Below, piece after piece: positions 61,000-64,000 of a stretch of DNA of 64,000 nt (position 1 is its first letter; each line of letters begins with the position of its first letter). The translations under genes and the position numbers were made by a program. The stretch comes from Linum tenue (taxonomy: Eukaryota > Streptophyta > Magnoliopsida > Malpighiales > Linaceae): contig CAMGYJ010000007.1 of NCBI GenBank assembly GCA_946122785.1, positions 7,208,909 to 7,272,908 of the forward strand, given 5' to 3'. A model generated the notes under the pieces. It searched no databases and was not told where the DNA came from. It saw nothing but the letters and a program-made list of their open reading frames with translations.

Positions 61000-61171
61000 C
61001 TAACCATTGATCACGGGAAATGAATACTAAAAAGTAGCTGGTTAAATTCCCGTGACTAGAATTATACAACTAATTACGGGACTTTTTCCCATGACTATTA
61101 GCATACGTTTTATTACGGGAAAATTTCCGGTGAATAAGATCCTGTGACTAGAAAACAGTTTTCTTGTAGTG
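61000..61171. mobile_element. CACTA-type transposon terminus (solo)
   Basis: The complement of 61152-61171 is CACTACAAGAAAACTGTTTT, a classic CACTA end. Inward lie repeated CACGGGAA / TTCCCGTGACTAG words typical of CACTA subterminal repeats. The other end was not found. Confidence 0.6.
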
Positions 61172-61175
61172 TTAG

Positions 61176-61590
61176 AGTATAAGGTATTAATGGTTTGACC
61201 ACGATTAGTCAAAATCATAACTAATAAGATCAAGTTTTCTTATTAATATATGTTCATGAATCAAACCATTAGGGGTTTAGGGTATAGATTATAAAGTCGA
61301 CTAATAGGGTATAAGGTATTAATGGTTTAGCCATGATTAGTCAAAATCATAACTAATACGGATCAAGTTTTTTTTTATTAACATATGTTCATCAATCAAA
61401 CTATTAGGGGCTTAGGGTATATGATATAGAGTCGACGTATAAGGTAATGGGTTAGGATTAAGGTATTAAACTATTAATGGTTTAGCCAAGATTAATCAAA
61501 ATCATAAATAATAAGGATCAAGTTATTTATTAACACATGTTCATGAATAAAATCATTTGGGGTCCAGGGTATAGACTATTTAGAGTTTAG
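61176..61590 (+). repeat. Three tandem ~130-150-bp repeats
   Basis: Copies begin near 61180, 61311 and 61461. They share AAGGTATTAATGGTTT, AATCAAAATCATAA-like words, GATCAAGTT and ATGTTCAT in the same order. Confidence 0.75.
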
Positions 61591-64000
61591 ATTATATGTT
61601 ATCGAGTAAAGTTACAATTGAACTCACAACAATTTTTCTAAATTTTATAATTTAGTTTAATACAAAAATCATATAAACAATTAACTAGCTAAACCAACAA
61701 CTTCTCTATACATTTATATGAACAATATCACTTGTTTTTAAAAAATTAAAAAACTATTTTTAAACTTTTCTCTCTAAATTTTGGGTTCCCCAATACTACT
61801 GCCCCAAAATTTGATTCCCCCCACACGCCGAGACCCGCCAATAATTCCCCCTGTAATGTTTTCCCAAAATTTTGTTTCCCCCCACCTTTGAGTCTTTGAC
61901 TTTGAGTAGTGATTCCTTGTTTTTTACAAGTATTGTGCTAGCTTCATATAGTTACGATGATTACTTACTAGTAATCACTAAAAAGTAACGCGATGTTCTG
62001 GTCCGTAAAACCCGCAACCCGAATCGCCCGACCCGCAACCCGATTGACCCGCACCCGATTGACCCGTAACCCGATTGGCCCGCAACCCGATTGACCCGCA
62101 GCCCGATTGACCCGTAACCCGAGTAACCCGCAACCCGATCAACCCGATCCCGAAGAACCCGCAACCCGATCGACCCGCAACCCGAATGAACCCAGCCCGA
62201 ACCCGCCCGAACCCGCCCGATTGACACCTCTACTCTTACTCCATGGAAGTTTGATCAGAACAAATCTAGAAATGCATTAGCTATGATGATAATCTTGGAT
62301 GAGCTTCCGTTTAGATTTGTTGAGCGGGAGGGGTTTAGGAGATTTATGGCAACAACTCAGCCTTTGTTTGTGATACCAGGAAGACAAACAATAAGATCTG
62401 ATTGTTATGTCATTTTTCTGGAGAAGAAAGAAATATTGATTGAGTTTTTTAACTCAAAGTGCAAAGGAAGAATATCTATCACTACAGATACATGGACTAG
62501 TGATAATAACCAGAATTTTATGTGTGTGATTGCACATTTTATTGGAGATGATTGGAAGTTGCAGAAGAGGATTATTAGCTTTGTTCCCATTACTAGTCAC
62601 ACGGGGAAGGATATTGCAGATACTTTGGAGAAGTGTTTACATGAATGGAAAGTGAAGAGTTTGTTTTGCATGACAATGGATAATGCCAGTTCGAATGATG
62701 TTCTTGTTCAGTGCATGAGAATGAAGGGGTGGGGAACAGATTTGCTAGAAGGGAAGTATTTGCAGTATAGATGTGTGGCACATATCATCAATCTGGTTGT
62801 TTCTGATGGATTGAAGGAGGTTGGAGATGCTGTGGAGAGGGTAAGGGATTGCGTGAAATGAGTGAAGTCATCCCCAGCTCGGATGACAAAGTTCAAGAAA
62901 GGCATTGAGTATCTGGAGATGGATGGGAAAAGACTGCTGTCTTTGGATGTTCCGACTAGGTGGAATTCCACCTATCTGATGTTGGATTCCGCGGAGAGGT
63001 TTGAGCAGGTTTTTACGTTCATGTATGCTAGTCCTACTGATTCTTCCTTTCGAGAGTATGTGGATTCAAAGAAGGGTCTTCCAAAAGAAGATGATTGGAG
63101 CAGTATTAGGCGGCTCATGAAGTACCTGAAGTTCTTCTATGAGCTTACTCTTCGTGTATCAGGTATATGAACTAATAACTTTCAAATTTTAAAATTAAAT
63201 TGAATGATGTCTAGTTATATTATTTATACTAATGTCGGTAAATTTTTCTTTGTATTAGGAACATCATATGTCACTGCACATACTTTCTGCAAAGCCATTG
63301 TGGATATTCATGAAGTGATAGCAAAATTGAAGAAAGATACAGATAGTCAGATACAAAGAATGGCATTGAGAATAGAGGCAAAGGTGAGAAAGTATTGGTT
63401 TGAGAATGATGTTGCTGACGAGGACAACTTTAGGATAAATAGGATAGTTTACATGGCCTGTGTGCTGGATCCCAGGCGTAAGCTAGACTATTTGACTATG
63501 ATGTTGGAGGAAATGTATGGGATCTCAAAAGGGGAAGCTTTGGCATATGAAGTAAAGAAGGAGATGATTGCATTGTACGATGTCTACAAGATGAAGTATG
63601 CAACTTCATCCTCTGTTTCTGTGCCTACTACCCAGACTACTACTCCGACTGAGACTAGTGATGGATCTTTTTCTGTGGAGTCCGCATTTGAAGCTCGGTT
63701 CCAGCAGAAGAGAAAGGAGCAAATTGAGAGGGGTGGTCGAGGTTCTGGTGAGTTGGAGCAGTATTTGAGAGATATTGGTGATGCTATTAATGAGGAGATT
63801 GATGATCGGAAGTTTGATATTCTGAAGTGGTGGGCTCGGAACAGTGTTAGATATCCCATTCTTTCAGAGATGGTTAGGGATATATTAGCAGTGCCAGTCT
63901 CCTCTGTTGCATTGGAGTCCGCTTTCAGTTGTGGAGGTCGAGTTCTTAGTCCTTTCAGGTCCTCTTTAAGCCCAAACATTGTGGAGGCATTGATATGTGC

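Larger units (their letters stand above)
59095..62232. mobile_element. 3.1-kb non-autonomous hAT element inside the transposase gene
   Basis: Ends TAGAGCTGTCAA / TTGACACCTCTA and an exact 8-bp duplication CTCTTACT (59087-59094, 62233-62240). Both subterminal regions (59110-59370 and 62005-62220) are arrays of CCCGCAACCCGATC-like words. Removing it restores the frame GSLT-PWKFDQNK. The interior is AT-rich, has no transposase, and includes a CACTA-type terminus and tandem repeats listed below. Confidence 0.93.
57214..64000 (+). mobile_element. hAT transposon with BED-type transposase, 3' end outside window
   Basis: The left end TAGGGGTGGGATTCGG fits the hAT ends seen across this window, with subterminal GGTTTACCG words to 57360. 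A transposase gene follows and is still open at the window end, so the right terminus is not visible. A GC-rich leader (57400-57780) and AT-rich introns lie between the end and the first recognised coding exon. A second hAT element sits inside it. Confidence 0.75.
58617..64000 (+). pseudogene. hAT transposase (BED zinc finger, RICESLEEPER-like), interrupted
   Basis: Coding blocks: 58617-59094, then (after the nested element) 62241-63162, an intron 63163-63258, and 63259 to the window end. The first block has a Lys/Pro/Ser-rich stretch and a BED finger (CKRCGGMIKAHSTFNGTSG followed by LKSHHLMC). The second has the hAT core: SITTDTWTSDNNQNF, DNASSN and CVAHIINLVV. The third ends in the C-terminal dimerisation domain (LDPRRKLDYL, ALESAFSCGGRVLSPFRSSL). 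An in-frame TGA at 62859-62861, probably from a Trp codon, and the 3.1-kb insertion break it. Apart from these two lesions it reads cleanly, so inactivation looks recent. The first exon before 58617 is not resolved. Confidence 0.85.

Noticed and set aside
60551..61007. Minus-strand Ser/Phe/Leu-rich frames
   Set aside because: Arise from purine-rich tandem repeats within a transposon.
1..64000. tRNA, rRNA, CRISPR or prokaryotic features
   Set aside because: None recognised; the sequence is plant nuclear in character.

Overview
This is a stretch of plant nuclear DNA, most likely from a eudicot. Genes have spliced GT-AG introns and TATA boxes. The window holds class III/TPS-a-type terpene synthases, cytosolic HSC70, CASP-like and OST4 genes, and many plant transposons (Ty1/copia, LINE, hAT, MULE, a CACTA end). 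I cannot name the species from sequence alone.

Layout. 1-0.75 kb: broken DUF4283/zinc-knuckle ORF, minus strand. 1.3-2.5 kb: ATL-type RING-H2 gene cut by a hAT MITE. 3.7-16 kb: tandem pair of sesquiterpene-synthase genes (6839-9277 and 13467-15987), both with intact reading frames. The first has a three-layer transposon nest sitting exactly at its TATA box. 16.9-34.5 kb: inverted segmental duplication of a convergent gene pair, HSC70 plus an HSP20-like protein. Its order is HSC70> <HSP20-like ... HSP20-like> <HSC70, and the centre holds a foldback element and a degraded LINE. 34.8-46.2 kb: a copia element (A) containing a second copia (B, opposite strand), which itself contains a hAT MITE. 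46.2-49.7 kb: tandem repeat copies and a MULE MITE. 51.1-51.9 kb: CASP-like membrane protein gene. 52-53.3 kb: a Pack-MULE that captured the start of a UDP-sugar pyrophosphorylase gene. 54.7-55.8 kb: the 38-codon OST4 gene with a 5' UTR intron. 56-64 kb: a half palindrome-ladder element, then a BED-type hAT transposase gene with one in-frame stop, split by a 3.1-kb hAT element and running off the window.

The genes that look functional are two terpene synthases, two HSC70s, two HSP20-like proteins, CASPL and OST4. They do not form a pathway together; the terpene synthases have no P450 or other biosynthetic neighbour here. The most informative signals are in the transposons. Target-site duplications (TSDs) let many insertions be delimited to the base, and several changed genes: ATL was truncated, and the TPS1 core promoter was split and a TATA box recreated. 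One MULE carries arms of 30-nt-periodic palindromic units that also read as a ten-residue peptide repeat.
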